Assembly: GCF_016901855.1 (NCBI RefSeq)
Contig: NZ_JACJKY010000006.1
Span: forward strand, 90,734 to 154,733
DNA: 64,000 nt
Direction of reading: 5' to 3'
Source of the DNA: Merdimmobilis hominis
GTDB lineage: Bacteria; Bacillota; Clostridia; Oscillospirales; Ruminococcaceae
Shown: positions 17,330 to 25,713 of the stretch, in pieces
Position numbering within the stretch: the first letter of the stretch is position 1
Layout of the letters: every line of letters begins with the position of its first letter
Notes under the pieces: model-generated
Database searches by the model: none
Told to the model about the DNA's origin: nothing
Seen by the model: the letters and a program-made list of their open reading frames with translations, nothing else
Translations under genes and position numbers: made by a program

Positions 17330-17994
17330 GAAAGATCTCCGATTATTTTCTCTAAAAGTTCCGCGGTGATTTCTTCCTGAGGGCGAGGTGCACCCGCTTG
17401 TGCACACGAAATCACTGTCCAGTTCTCCTTTTGCGCGGCATATGCGGCCGTTTGCTCGCATTGACGCAGATAGGCTGTATTTTTCTCGTGAATATCCTTT
17501 TTGCTCATGTCGCCGCCGTAACGCGATTCAATGAGCCGGTCCGCAACGTCGCGCGGCATGTCCAAAAACAAAATCCGGTCAGGACGCGGCAAGCCCAGTT
17601 TTTCATATTCAAAATCGGAAAGCCACGAAAGATAGCTGTCCCATTCCGTATTCGGCAGCTTGCACATCTGGTGAATCGCATTCGAGCTCACATACCGTGT
17701 GGCAATCACCACACCGCCCGCTTCATAAAACGAACGCCATACCGTCATATAGCTTGCGTACCGATCCACCGCGTAAAAACTCGATGCCGCATACGCATTC
17801 ACATCATTTGCATTTTCCGAAAATGCACCGCTTAAATACATTTTAACCAAAGCAGAGGACGGTTTTTCATAATCGGGAAATGAAATCAGCATATTTTTGA
17901 TTCCTTTTTGCGTGAGCGCATCGGCAACACGTTTTGCCTGCGTCGATTTTCCCGAACCGTCCAGTCCGTCAATGACAATCAGCTTTCCGCTCAT
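17323..17994 (-). CDS. tmk: Thymidylate (dTMP) kinase-like protein
   Basis: A 223-residue P-loop kinase (GLDGSGKS, residues 10-17) with the thymidylate kinase fold: SFPDYEKPSS binding region, VVIATRYVSSNA (DR-like motif) and a lid segment IESRYGG. It phosphorylates dTMP to dTDP. The sequence is divergent from canonical Tmk, since the usual DRY motif is TRY. It overlaps thyX by 4 bases, so synthesis of dTMP and its phosphorylation are translationally coupled. Confidence 0.85.
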   Translation of the reverse strand: MSGKLIVIDGLDGSGKSTQAKRVADALTQKGIKNMLISFPDYEKPSSALVKMYLSGAFSENANDVNAYAASSFYAVDRYASYMTVWRSFYEAGGVVIATRYVSSNAIHQMCKLPNTEWDSYLSWLSDFEYEKLGLPRPDRILFLDMPRDVADRLIESRYGGDMSKKDIHEKNTAYLRQCEQTAAYAAQKENWTVISCAQAGAPRPQEEITAELLEKIIGDLSC

Positions 17995-18779
17995 TTGCTG
18001 TTCTCCCCCTGTGCCGCTTCATGAAGTTCTTTATAAAATGCGCGCATTTCTTTGGCATGTCCGCAGGTCATACCACCTTCAGTGCATGCACCTGCATAAC
18101 AAGCAGGGCCTGCCGTTTTAAACAATGTCGGCGCCACTTCGCAGACAAGCCGCAGCATTTCGTCAGCAAGCGCTTTGATTTCCCACTGCGCACGGTTGCA
18201 GCAGCGGTGCTTAAAGAAATTATACAGGCTGCGCGCGTTCATTGTAACGATCATCTGGGTATCACATGCATTCGGCAGTACAAACCGTGCGTCTTCAATC
18301 GCTTTTTTCTCCGCCTTTTTTGCAGCTTCTTTTTCGTCCATTCCTTCATCCAAAAATGTTTTGGTATGTGTTTCCTTTAAGATGCGGGTGAGTTCGTTAT
18401 ATGCCGCAAGATCTGCCTGCATCGTCTGCTCATACACACGCATTGCCGCTTCGTTTTTTGCGATTTCCGGCGGTACAATGTACGAAAAGCCGTCTTTGTT
18501 CACATATCGCTGACTCTGCACGCTGAACGACGCAATCCGGTGACGGGTGATCTGCGCCAGCAGTGCACGCGACACGCCTTCAATGCCAAACGTAAAGCTT
18601 ACATGCTCAATCGGACTTTCGTGCCCAAACGAAGCGAGCATCTCCACAAACGAAGCCGCTTTTTCATCCGTCAATCCGTCATATACTTCGCCGACGGTTG
18701 TATTTGCATAGCAAAGCTTTGCTGCACAGGCAATCGTCTTTTCTGGATTTGGGGTGTGGGAAATCAATGTCACTTTCAT
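17991..18779 (-). CDS. thyX: Flavin-dependent thymidylate synthase ThyX
   Basis: A 262-residue enzyme methylating dUMP to dTMP with methylene-THF, FAD and NADPH. The ThyX motif RHRIASFSVQSQRY (from residue 79) is complete, and HESPIEHVSFTF is typical. The C terminus contains extra cysteines (CYAGACTEGGMTCGH). CAGGAGG precedes the ATG by 9 bases. It heads the thyX-tmk-DUF2156-GNAT group. No thyA appears in the window. Confidence 0.94.
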   Translation of the reverse strand: MKVTLISHTPNPEKTIACAAKLCYANTTVGEVYDGLTDEKAASFVEMLASFGHESPIEHVSFTFGIEGVSRALLAQITRHRIASFSVQSQRYVNKDGFSYIVPPEIAKNEAAMRVYEQTMQADLAAYNELTRILKETHTKTFLDEGMDEKEAAKKAEKKAIEDARFVLPNACDTQMIVTMNARSLYNFFKHRCCNRAQWEIKALADEMLRLVCEVAPTLFKTAGPACYAGACTEGGMTCGHAKEMRAFYKELHEAAQGENSK

Positions 18780-18801
18780 ATGGGTTGTCCTCCTGTTTCC
18801 T

Positions 18802-18845
18802 AAAAAACGGCAGCGCGGAGCATAGACTCCGGCGCCGCTTTTTTA
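18802..18845 (-). terminator. Terminator after the cysteine-rich conserved gene
   Basis: On the minus strand an imperfect GC-rich stem (CGGCGCCGGAG against CTCCGCGCTGCCG) ends in TTTTTT, directly before the thyX ribosome site. No separate thyX promoter fits in the gap, so some read-through is likely. Confidence 0.7.
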
Positions 18846-18864
18846 TTCTCCTTTTTGCCGCAGA

Positions 18865-19662
18865 TCAGTCACAGTCCACGTCTTCCAGCTTCGGCGGGAA
18901 GAATTCGTTGACCGGGAATTTGATTTTCTTAAACAGCTCGCACGGATCATCTGCGGATGTCACGCACTCTTTATCCGGCAGGCAGAAGTCATACACCGGC
19001 ACCATCATCTGCACATTGCGCTCAAGCTGCACAATCGAAAACAGACCGATGCTGATGCAGACCACTTTTGCAGGACGGACTTTGTCAAACTCATCGTCAA
19101 ACAGCTTCGATACCACATCCGGACAAGTGAACATGACTTCCTTTTGGCAATCCGAAACGTCGCAAAGACGGCAGGAAAGGCAAATCGGATCAACAACCGA
19201 CAAATTCGCCGTCGGAAGATTCTCGTCACAGCAGCAGTGCTTGTCGTTATTAACCGTCAAACGATTTGAGGTAAACTGATTGACACTTCCTTCGCTGCCA
19301 TAAAGAATCACTTTCTTTTGGAATACGCTGATGCCCTCTGCTTTCACCGGTTTGGTCATCGGCGAAACGATCGCTTCTAAGCGCACCAAAAAGTAAAACG
19401 TCATGTCAACAGAGTAAAAGCCCTTGTTGAATGGAACCGGTTCAACGTCCATAAGTACGGTATATACCTGCACATTTTTACATTTCACCGCTGTGGCATT
19501 GTCAATAATCGACTGGTTGAGCGGCGTAAAATAGACCCGGAGATCTTCTAAGCAGTCCTTGTCGGAACAGCTGTCATAAATTCGGCCGGCATTGATGCAG
19601 ACGGCTTCTTTGAATCCGTTTGAACAGCCGGACTGCTGTCCTGCAAATTTTTGATCAGCCAT
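18865..19662 (-). CDS. Conserved hypothetical cysteine-rich protein
   Basis: I do not assign a function. The 265-residue product has about 20 cysteines, grouped in SGCSN, CINAGRIYDSCSDKDC, KHCCCDEN and CLSCRLCDVSDC, and beta-rich segments such as VYTVLMDVEPVPFNKGFYSVDMTFYF. There is no signal peptide or membrane segment. The Cys-rich, DUF3794-like look is reminiscent of spore-coat or exosporium proteins, which is an inference. AAGGAGG lies just before the ATG at 19662. It is monocistronic, with its own promoter and terminator. Confidence 0.75.
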   Translation of the reverse strand: MADQKFAGQQSGCSNGFKEAVCINAGRIYDSCSDKDCLEDLRVYFTPLNQSIIDNATAVKCKNVQVYTVLMDVEPVPFNKGFYSVDMTFYFLVRLEAIVSPMTKPVKAEGISVFQKKVILYGSEGSVNQFTSNRLTVNNDKHCCCDENLPTANLSVVDPICLSCRLCDVSDCQKEVMFTCPDVVSKLFDDEFDKVRPAKVVCISIGLFSIVQLERNVQMMVPVYDFCLPDKECVTSADDPCELFKKIKFPVNEFFPPKLEDVDCD

Positions 19663-19790
19663 AAAAATCCTCCTTTTCAAATCGAACATACCGCACGCGA
19701 AAACATCTTTGTTCGTTCACACGCGCTTACTCTATTGTATGAAAAAAAGGAAAAAGCGTTCCTGTTTTTTGGCCGATCAAGCTTCTTAAA

Positions 19791-19819
19791 AGTATACCAC
19801 ATTTTCAGGCGCGAAACAA
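19791..19819 (-). promoter_or_regulatory. Putative sigma-A promoter of the cysteine-rich protein gene
   Basis: Minus-strand TTGTTT and TATACT are 17 bases apart, giving a leader of about 120 bases. The -10 is good, the -35 weak. It lies directly after the yabR terminator. Confidence 0.5.
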
Positions 19820-19833
19820 TCCTGCTGAGATAC

Positions 19834-19860
19834 AAAAAACCGTCCTGAAAAGGACGGTTT
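19834..19860 (-). terminator. Rho-independent terminator after yabR
   Basis: On the minus strand AAACCGTCC pairs with GGACGGTTT around a short TTTTCA loop, followed by a T-run. It ends the spoVB-to-yabR cluster. Confidence 0.85.
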
Positions 19861-19866
19861 GATCGC

Positions 19867-20367
19867 TTAATCGTAATCGTTATAATTTTTGCGCGGGCGG
19901 CGTCTGCGCTCCGGCTGTTTCATATCCGAAAACTTCTCGTCTGTTGAGGACATAAATTTTGCCAGCATATCCTCGAACGAAGCAGGGCCTTTCGGCTGCT
20001 GGGGAGATGGGCGCTGCTCATTGGAAAAACGCCGGTTTCCGTTATTCTGACGGGAATTGCCCGAACGATTAAAGTTTCCTGACGGTCTTGAACCACCATT
20101 AAAACGATGCTCGCGGTTTTGATTTTGCGGCTGCGGAAGTGCCTGTTTAATCGAAAGGCTGATTTTGCCGTCATCGCTGACGTTGAGCACTTTCACTGTG
20201 ACTTTTTGCTGTTCTTTCAGATGCTCCGAAATATCGCTTACATACGTTCTTGCAACCTCAGAAATGTGAACCATTCCAACTGCACCGTCTTCAAGCTCCA
20301 CAAACGCACCGAATTTTGTGATTCCTGTGACCTTACCCTCAACAATTGTACCTACTTCGTGCGGCAT
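19867..20367 (-). CDS. yabR: S1 RNA-binding domain protein, YabR-like
   Basis: A 166-residue protein with one S1 domain (residues 1-77: GTIVEGKVTGITKFGAFVEL, VHISEVA, KISLSIKQA), then an Asn/Gly/Arg-rich low-complexity tail and a basic C terminus (RRRRPRKNYNDYD). It probably binds RNA. Its position immediately after divIC matches the B. subtilis yabP-yabQ-divIC-yabR order, which supports the name. The disordered tail resembles other S1 stress proteins of the YugI group. Confidence 0.85.
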   Translation of the reverse strand: MPHEVGTIVEGKVTGITKFGAFVELEDGAVGMVHISEVARTYVSDISEHLKEQQKVTVKVLNVSDDGKISLSIKQALPQPQNQNREHRFNGGSRPSGNFNRSGNSRQNNGNRRFSNEQRPSPQQPKGPASFEDMLAKFMSSTDEKFSDMKQPERRRRPRKNYNDYD

Positions 20368-20391
20368 ATTAACCCAATTATCCTCCTGTGA

Positions 20392-20694
20392 CTATTCTTT
20401 CCGGTTCGGATCTACAAAGACCTCTTCATCCGGATACGCCATTCCAAGTTTCTCGCGCGCGATTTTCGCGATATATTCGGTATTCTCTCCGGAATTCAAA
20501 ACGTCAATAATTTCCGATTTGATCAGTTTTTGCTCAGCAAGCTGTGTCTTTGCATCCGCGAGCTGTTTTTCCTTGTTTGCAATATCAATTTGAATCAGCG
20601 TAAACGATACAGCAACATAACATGTAAATGCAAGAAACGCAACTTTAAAAATGAAGCTTTTTTTGTTCTTCTTTCCTTTTGCCACGCTCCTCAC
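20392..20694 (-). CDS. divIC: Septum formation initiator, DivIC/FtsB family
   Basis: About 100 residues: a basic cytoplasmic start (VAKGKKNKKS), one membrane helix (FKVAFLAFTCYVAVSFTLI), a coiled coil (KEKQLADAKTQLAEQK) and the family C terminus with YIAKIAREKLGMAYPDEEVF. It is part of the FtsL-DivIB divisome complex. The start is uncertain: GTG at 20694 is used, while GTG at 20685 is equally possible because both sit close to GGAAGG and AGGAG. It has its own promoter within the end of yabQ. Confidence 0.87.
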   Translation of the reverse strand: MRSVAKGKKNKKSFIFKVAFLAFTCYVAVSFTLIQIDIANKEKQLADAKTQLAEQKLIKSEIIDVLNSGENTEYIAKIAREKLGMAYPDEEVFVDPNRKE

Positions 20695-20724
20695 ATCCTT
20701 CCCTGAGCAAATTTGTACTGTTTT

Positions 20725-20754
20725 ATTATACATCATTTTGTTTTTGTTTTGCAA
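20725..20754 (-). promoter_or_regulatory. Putative sigma-A promoter of divIC
   Basis: Minus-strand TTGCAA and a perfect TATAAT are 18 bases apart, overlapping the end of yabQ. It would let divIC and yabR be expressed in growing cells apart from the sporulation genes upstream. Confidence 0.6.
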
Positions 20755-21199
20755 GACCATGAAAGCGGTTTTTCGCAAAAAAAATCAGTTTTTTTGTCAA
20801 AAAATGAATTTTGCGCACCCAAAAACAGATAAACCGCCAAAACGGCCGGACAATCCAACCAATCAGGCGCAGTATCATACGCAAAAGCCATTCTGCCCAC
20901 CGCAAAACAAAGCGGCTGATCGTCAGCTGATACACAAAAAAGCCTGCCGCTTCTCCAAAGAGAAAGATCCACCGAAAAACACCGTTTGTCTTTGTCACAA
21001 GACCGTAAAACGAAATGCAAAACAGCACCAACGCAAACATAAGATCTTCAGCGATCACAGCCGCTTTCGGATGACGAATCATTCGCCTGCCGAGCCGGAA
21101 CAGATCAAACACCACACCAAGCATTCCGCCTGCAGCACAGTACCATAAAAACACAGTTCCCATGCCCATATGCATCATCACCGAAAAATGCGCGCCCAA
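20726..21199 (-). CDS. yabQ: Spore cortex biosynthesis protein YabQ
   Basis: A 157-residue membrane protein with four or so hydrophobic segments and the YabQ pattern (GGMLGVVFDLFRLGRRMIRH near the N terminus, then FVYQLTISRF). In B. subtilis YabQ is needed for cortex formation around the forespore. The listed start is TTG at 21199, overlapping yabP by 22 bases; ATG codons at 21178 or 21175 are alternatives. The position between yabP and divIC supports the call. Confidence 0.87.
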   Translation of the reverse strand: MGAHFSVMMHMGMGTVFLWYCAAGGMLGVVFDLFRLGRRMIRHPKAAVIAEDLMFALVLFCISFYGLVTKTNGVFRWIFLFGEAAGFFVYQLTISRFVLRWAEWLLRMILRLIGWIVRPFWRFICFWVRKIHFLTKKLIFFAKNRFHGLAKQKQNDV

Positions 21200-21462
21200 A
21201 TGGACATGCGCTGTTTTCGTTTTTCCTCATCACGATATATGATCGCTTCCACCATACCGTCAATCGACAGATTTCCGGTTTCCACATCCAGCACACCGAT
21301 ATGCAGACGGCTTCCCCGCACATCCATACACCCCTGCACTGTATGCAGCAGCACATGCGATTCGTCAAAGCTTTCAATATCATTGACACCCGAAACAGAC
21401 AGCTTTTTTCTGTTTTCAAGCACCACATGATGCGGCGCCTGTTTTGTCATTTCTCCCTGCAC
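21178..21462 (-). CDS. yabP: Sporulation protein YabP
   Basis: A 94-residue YabP/YqfC-family protein (HHVVLENRKKLSVSGVNDIESFDE and LDVETGNLSIDGMVEAI). YabP is produced in the mother cell during sporulation and acts in coat or cortex assembly. GTG at 21462 is the start, with AGGAGG 7 bases upstream; ATG at 21450 has poorer spacing. It lies between rqcP and yabQ, as in B. subtilis. Confidence 0.9.
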   Translation of the reverse strand: MQGEMTKQAPHHVVLENRKKLSVSGVNDIESFDESHVLLHTVQGCMDVRGSRLHIGVLDVETGNLSIDGMVEAIIYRDEEKRKQRMSIWARIFR

Positions 21463-21528
21463 GCAATGACCTCCTCATCAACTCTTTATCAGATGGGACT
21501 ATTCATTCCTATGCGCGCAGATCGTCTG

Positions 21529-21774
21529 TTATTCTTCGATTACAACAAAGTTTTGTGCAGCACTTTCTTTGTTTGCGTGCTCGTTCAGTGCAGTCACCTG
21601 CACTTTTGTGCTCCGTGTGCCGAGCACAATCTCGATGATATCGCCGATTTTTACCTGGTACGATGCCTTTGCTACCACGCCGTTTACTGTAATTTTTCCA
21701 GCATCACACGCCTCGTTTGCAATCGTTCTGCGTTTGATGAGCCGGGTGACTTTTAAATATTTATCAAGCCGCAT
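21529..21774 (-). CDS. rqcP: S4 domain RNA-binding protein RqcP (YabO)
   Basis: An 81-residue S4-domain protein (MRLDKYLKVTRLIKRRTIAN, then GKITVNGVVAKASYQVKIGD). RqcP works with RqcH on stalled 50S subunits to add C-terminal Ala tails in ribosome quality control. The start at 21774 is chosen because GGAGG lies 7 bases upstream. It sits between hup and yabP, the conserved yabO position. Confidence 0.9.
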   Translation of the reverse strand: MRLDKYLKVTRLIKRRTIANEACDAGKITVNGVVAKASYQVKIGDIIEIVLGTRSTKVQVTALNEHANKESAAQNFVVIEE

Positions 21775-21799
21775 GGCTTCTCCTCCAATCTTTTTTAAA

Positions 21800-21836
21800 A
21801 ACAAAATAGATCGCCCGGAAAAATGGACGATCTATC
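21800..21836 (-). terminator. Terminator between hup and rqcP
   Basis: On the minus strand ATAGATCGTCC pairs with GGGCGATCTAT (one G-U pair), followed by TTTTGTTTTT. It would cap most hup transcripts, so that abundant HU mRNA does not run far into the sporulation genes. Confidence 0.8.
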
Positions 21837-21854
21837 AGCTTTGTTTGCAAACAA

Positions 21855-22127
21855 TTATTTCACAAAATCTTTCAGGTGTTTGCCAGCTTTGAATGCCGGA
21901 ACTTTGCAAGCAGCGATGGTGATCTCTGCGCCGGTAGCCGGGTTCAAACCTTTTCTCTCAGCACGCTCGCGAACTTCGAACGTACCAAAACCTACGAGCT
22001 GTACTTTACCGTCGTTTTTCATGCCTTCTGCAATTGCATCAAGCGTTGCGTTTACAGCTTTCTCTGCATCTTTTTTGGAAAGCTCAGCTTTCTCTGCAAC
22101 AGCAGCAATCAGTTCGACTTTGGTCAT
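21855..22127 (-). CDS. hup: HU-family nucleoid DNA-binding protein
   Basis: A 90-residue histone-like protein, with [40 protein letters not shown] and IPA-like KVPAFKAGK. It binds and bends DNA as a dimer. The ribosome site AGGAGGTACAACC is strong, fitting high expression. In B. subtilis hup lies elsewhere; in clostridia it is often placed between mazG and rqcP, as here. Confidence 0.95.
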   Translation of the reverse strand: MTKVELIAAVAEKAELSKKDAEKAVNATLDAIAEGMKNDGKVQLVGFGTFEVRERAERKGLNPATGAEITIAACKVPAFKAGKHLKDFVK

Positions 22128-22198
22128 GGTTGTACCTCCTATAAATTTAACATGCTAAAAAAATTTATTATTCAGAAGGGAAATCCCTTTGAATGACA

Positions 22199-22990
22199 TT
22201 ACAGTTGCTTGGCTTTTTTCCAAAGCGTCAGCAGTGTTTCGATGGAAGCCGTTTTCAAATCAACCTGCTCCGCTGCGGCAAGCGCTTCCACATGCTTAAA
22301 CCGGGCAATAAACTTATTGCACGAACCGGTCAGCGCCTCCTCGGCATCCTCACCGCAGAGCCGCGCGACATTTACTGCGGCAAACAGCACATCGCCCAGT
22401 TCTTCTTTGATGTTATCCGCATCCTGCGCATCCATTGCAGCAGAAAGCTCGATGACTTCGCTTTTTAAATCATCAAATGCCATCGTAACATCCGGATAAT
22501 CAAAACCTGCCTTTTTCGCGCGTCCCTGCACTTTTTGCGCACGCATGAGCGCCGGCAGCTGTTTTGGTACCGCATCCAGCGTTTCGGAAGCCGTCGTTTG
22601 TCCTTTGGTTTCCTGTTTGATCCGTGTCCACTGGTCAAGCACATCGGACACATTACTGACCTGTGCGTCCCCGAATACATGCGGATGACGGATAATCAGC
22701 TTTTTGCAGATCTCATCGACCACATCATCAAACGAAAAGGTGCCGGCTTCTTCCTCCATCTGTGTATGGAACACAATCTGAAGCAGTACATCGCCGAGTT
22801 CTTCGCGAAGCATTGCCGGATCATTTTGATCGATTGCCTCAATGGCTTCATATGTTTCTTCAATGAAATCCTTGCGGATGGATGCATGTGTCTGCTCTCT
22901 GTCCCAAGGGCATCCGCTTTCACTGCGGAGCACACGCATAATCTCGCGCAAATCCTCTATGCCATATGATTGTTTTTGCTTAAACGTCAT
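22199..22990 (-). CDS. mazG: Nucleoside triphosphate pyrophosphohydrolase MazG
   Basis: A 263-residue two-domain MazG. The first domain has CPWDREQTHASIRKDFIEE and EELGDVLLQIVFH; the second has KEELGDVLFAAVNVARL. It hydrolyses non-canonical NTPs to NMPs. Unlike B. subtilis YabN, the N-terminal tetrapyrrole-methylase-like domain is missing, and the ATG at 22990 opens directly into MazG. Its place after the spoVB-like gene matches the yabM-yabN order. Confidence 0.92.
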   Translation of the reverse strand: MTFKQKQSYGIEDLREIMRVLRSESGCPWDREQTHASIRKDFIEETYEAIEAIDQNDPAMLREELGDVLLQIVFHTQMEEEAGTFSFDDVVDEICKKLIIRHPHVFGDAQVSNVSDVLDQWTRIKQETKGQTTASETLDAVPKQLPALMRAQKVQGRAKKAGFDYPDVTMAFDDLKSEVIELSAAMDAQDADNIKEELGDVLFAAVNVARLCGEDAEEALTGSCNKFIARFKHVEALAAAEQVDLKTASIETLLTLWKKAKQL

Positions 22991-23047
22991 GATCTGTTCC
23001 TGCTTTCCGGACGCCTTTGACTATTCTACAGTATAACCAAAGAGAAT

Positions 23048-24730
23048 TCAAGTATTTTTCGATTTTTCTGCGTGTTTTCGCCCAAAGAAAACAGTCGGCA
23101 GACGAAATACGCGCAAGAAAAGCAGCGACAAGCCATACACTCCCGCGCCACACGCAATACTGACGAAAGTAATTATACTATTCTGCGATGCATTTGTCAA
23201 AGCTTTCTCAGCAAAAAATGCGCAAATCCCGCACAAAAAACCGCATATCATCGGCTTTTTTGCTTCACGCAGGAATGCATACGACCCGCCGGTCACACGG
23301 CAAACAGATAAAAGCCCATACCAAACCATCAAAAAATTGCAAGCCAATGTTCCGACAGCGGCGCCCATAATATGTACATGCGGCAGCCGCACAAGCCACA
23401 GATTGCACACAAGCTTTACCACTGCACCGACAGCAATCACCGGCAAAAGAACCTGCTGTTTCCCCACCGCCTGCATCACCGTTTGCGATGCAACGAAAAA
23501 CGCCATACACAGCGATGAAACCGCCAAAACAGGCAGCACAGGTGCACATGATTCGACCATTCCCGGAAGCGATGGATAAAGAAGGGTTAACAGCGGTTTT
23601 GCCAGAAAGCAGAGTCCAAATACGGCCGGCATTGAAACAAGTGACGTCATAAAAAAGAGATTTCGGATGGCGCGATTTTTCTCTTCCCGATTGCCGCCCG
23701 AAAATGCACGCGTAATACACGAAAGCGCACTTTTTGAAAACACAGCGGTAAATGCGGGAATCAAATGAAACAGCGTCATACAGCTCATCAGCGCACCGTA
23801 CAAAAAGGTATGCAGCTCCTCCGATGGCGCAAGATATGCGCCGAATTTCTCAGCAAGTGTATTCCCCGGCGTTTGCTCGGCAATCATCAGCTGCGTTTGA
23901 ATCGTCAGTGTATCGATCATCGCACAAAGCTGCATCAATCCTGCCGCGACAGCAACCGGGGCGGCTGTTCTTAATAGGATTTTGCAAACGCTCCGTGTTT
24001 TGATTGGTTTGTTCCCTCTTGGGATCATTCGTTTTTTCCGGTGCAGAAACAGATAAATGCAGCCGCCCGCTGTCGAAAGCGACACACCCGCCATTGCCGC
24101 CGCAGAGGCAAACGGCAGCATATTCTGTTCGAGCGCTTCCCATGTTTTCCACACCGTCCCGAACACCGGTTCCCCCGCCAAAAAGGCGGTTTTGGCATAC
24201 TGCATCACCAAGAACGCACCCGTCAATCCGCACAGCACCTTGACTGCCGCTTCAATCACCTGCGTGACAGCCGTCGGCTTCATGTCGGAAAGTCCCTCAT
24301 AATAGCCGCGAAACGCCGCCATCACACAGCAAAATAAAATCGCAGGCGCTACGGCAAGAATCGAATAAAATGTGTCCGGACTGCCCATCATGCCGGCAAG
24401 CAGGTTTGCACAGAGAACGGCAAGCACACTGCCGGAAATACCGATGATACAAAACAAAATCATCGATGCACGAAACACCGGAGAAAGCCGATACCCTCTT
24501 GCAGCATAATCTGCTGTGACGCGTGCGGTCGCCGTGCAAAGACCGCTGACTGCCAGCGCATACACTGCCGTATAGATGGTATACGCGGAGGTAAAATAGC
24601 CCATGCCTGTTTCATGGAGAATGCCGGCAAGCGGAATTTTAAATACCGCACCGAGAATTTTGACAAGCACCACCGAAATTCCAAGCAATGCCGAACCATA
24701 TAGAAAAGAGCTGCTGCGTATCGTTCGCAA
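23048..24730 (-). CDS. Polysaccharide/lipid flippase, SpoVB/YabM-like (MATE/MOP superfamily)
   Basis: A 560-residue protein with about 14 predicted membrane helices and the family start SSFLYGSALLGISVVLVKILGAVFKIPL. It belongs to the Wzx/MurJ-like oligosaccharide flippases. SpoVB takes part in cortex peptidoglycan synthesis; YabM is its paralogue at this locus. The start is TTG at 24730 with GGAGG 7 bases upstream. It leads the yab cluster. Distinguishing SpoVB from YabM or Amj/MurJ roles needs phylogeny. Confidence 0.85.
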   Translation of the reverse strand: MRTIRSSSFLYGSALLGISVVLVKILGAVFKIPLAGILHETGMGYFTSAYTIYTAVYALAVSGLCTATARVTADYAARGYRLSPVFRASMILFCIIGISGSVLAVLCANLLAGMMGSPDTFYSILAVAPAILFCCVMAAFRGYYEGLSDMKPTAVTQVIEAAVKVLCGLTGAFLVMQYAKTAFLAGEPVFGTVWKTWEALEQNMLPFASAAAMAGVSLSTAGGCIYLFLHRKKRMIPRGNKPIKTRSVCKILLRTAAPVAVAAGLMQLCAMIDTLTIQTQLMIAEQTPGNTLAEKFGAYLAPSEELHTFLYGALMSCMTLFHLIPAFTAVFSKSALSCITRAFSGGNREEKNRAIRNLFFMTSLVSMPAVFGLCFLAKPLLTLLYPSLPGMVESCAPVLPVLAVSSLCMAFFVASQTVMQAVGKQQVLLPVIAVGAVVKLVCNLWLVRLPHVHIMGAAVGTLACNFLMVWYGLLSVCRVTGGSYAFLREAKKPMICGFLCGICAFFAEKALTNASQNSIITFVSIACGAGVYGLSLLFLRVFRLPTVFFGRKHAEKSKNT

Positions 24731-24745
24731 AACGCCACCTCCGCA

Positions 24746-24779
24746 ATAAAAAAATGAGATACTATATACATAGTATCTC
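24746..24779 (-). terminator. Terminator after ribU
   Basis: A 10-base AT-rich stem, GAGATACTAT with its complement, is followed by ATTTTTTTATT on the minus strand, 35 bases after the ribU stop. Confidence 0.75.
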
Positions 24780-24813
24780 GTTTGCGGTATTATCCCTGTT
24801 TCTTTGTAAAAAA

Positions 24814-25440
24814 TTATCGATGCAGAATCGGCGACAGCCGTTTGTAGAGCAGCAGTACAAGTACCGATGACACCACACCTTTTAAGAGATTAAACGGCAC
24901 TGTTGCAAACAGCACGAGCGTTGCCACATTGGTAATGGCAGGGTTCACTGCTGTTCCCATGCCAACAAGTGTGTCAAGCGGCATACCTGCGAGCGCCGAA
25001 TACGCCGGAAGCAGTACAAACAGATTCATCAGTGCACCCACGATCGTAATGCTCACTGTACCGACACTCATTCCCACGATTGCGGTTTTGAGCGTTTTGC
25101 GGTGGCGGTAAATGAGCGCCGCCGGCACGATATACGAGCATCCGATCACGAAGTTCGCGAGTTCGCCGACGCCTGCGGTGATCGTACCGTTAATGAGCAG
25201 GTTTAAAAGCACCTTAATAAGCTCAATAAAAATGCCGGGTACCACACCCATTGCAAGCGTACCGATCATGACAACGACTTCACTCAAATCCACCTTGTAA
25301 AACCCGGGTGCGAACGGAAGCGGAATCTCGAACAGCATAACGATCACCGAAATCGCGCTGAGAACCGCCACTTTTGTGATTGTTTTGAGTGCCATTTTTC
25401 CTGTTTGTGTGTTTGCGATTGTTCCTTGCTGATGTCCCAT
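24814..25440 (-). CDS. ribU: Riboflavin ECF transporter substrate-binding (S) component RibU
   Basis: A 208-residue membrane protein with about six helices, of the ECF S-component type, with the N-terminal LPFAPGFYKVDLSEVVVMIG segment characteristic of RibU. It binds riboflavin and pairs with the shared EcfA/A'/T energy module, which is not in the window. The FMN riboswitch directly upstream confirms the substrate. The start at 25440 has AAGGAGG 9 bases upstream; the ATG at 25449 touches that site. Confidence 0.92.
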   Translation of the reverse strand: MGHQQGTIANTQTGKMALKTITKVAVLSAISVIVMLFEIPLPFAPGFYKVDLSEVVVMIGTLAMGVVPGIFIELIKVLLNLLINGTITAGVGELANFVIGCSYIVPAALIYRHRKTLKTAIVGMSVGTVSITIVGALMNLFVLLPAYSALAGMPLDTLVGMGTAVNPAITNVATLVLFATVPFNLLKGVVSSVLVLLLYKRLSPILHR

Positions 25441-25502
25441 TTTGAACATCCTCCTTCAAAATAAAAATATTTAGAGAGATCTGTTCTTTGGGAGAATCGT
25501 GC

Positions 25503-25537
25503 AGAAAAAACGCCCGCAGAAACACTGCGGGCGTTTT
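25503..25537 (-). terminator. Expression-platform terminator of the FMN riboswitch
   Basis: CGCCCGCAG pairs with CTGCGGGCG, followed by TTTTTT on the minus strand, between the aptamer and ribU. Formation upon FMN binding would stop transcription. Confidence 0.85.
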
Positions 25538-25557
25538 TATGCAAATTGTTCTGCATA

Positions 25558-25683
25558 TTTCTTTCATCCGGACTGTAACCGTTGGTACTGGATTCACACC
25601 AGTTCTGCGCAGATGCGCTCGCGGACTTACGGAATCATTTCCGATCACCACCAGTGGAGACTTTCACTCCGCCCTGAAACAGA
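25558..25683 (-). promoter_or_regulatory. FMN riboswitch (RFN element) controlling ribU
   Basis: Read on the minus strand, the conserved FMN aptamer blocks occur in order: CAGGGCGGAGTGAAAGTC, CACTGGTGGTGA, AGTCCGCGAGCGC, CTGGTGTGAATCCAGT and ACAGTCCGGATGAAAGAA. A terminator follows after about 20 bases, so flavin mononucleotide should switch off riboflavin uptake by premature termination. The stretch between ribU and the CD1247-like gene holds only this element. Confidence 0.95.
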
Positions 25684-25713
25684 TTTTTCTACAAAATCAG
25701 AATGTGAATTTGA

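Noticed and set aside
24756..24779. Palindrome GAGATACTAT...ATAGTATCTC as an operator
   Set aside because: It is followed by a T-run on the minus strand just after ribU, so a terminator explains it.
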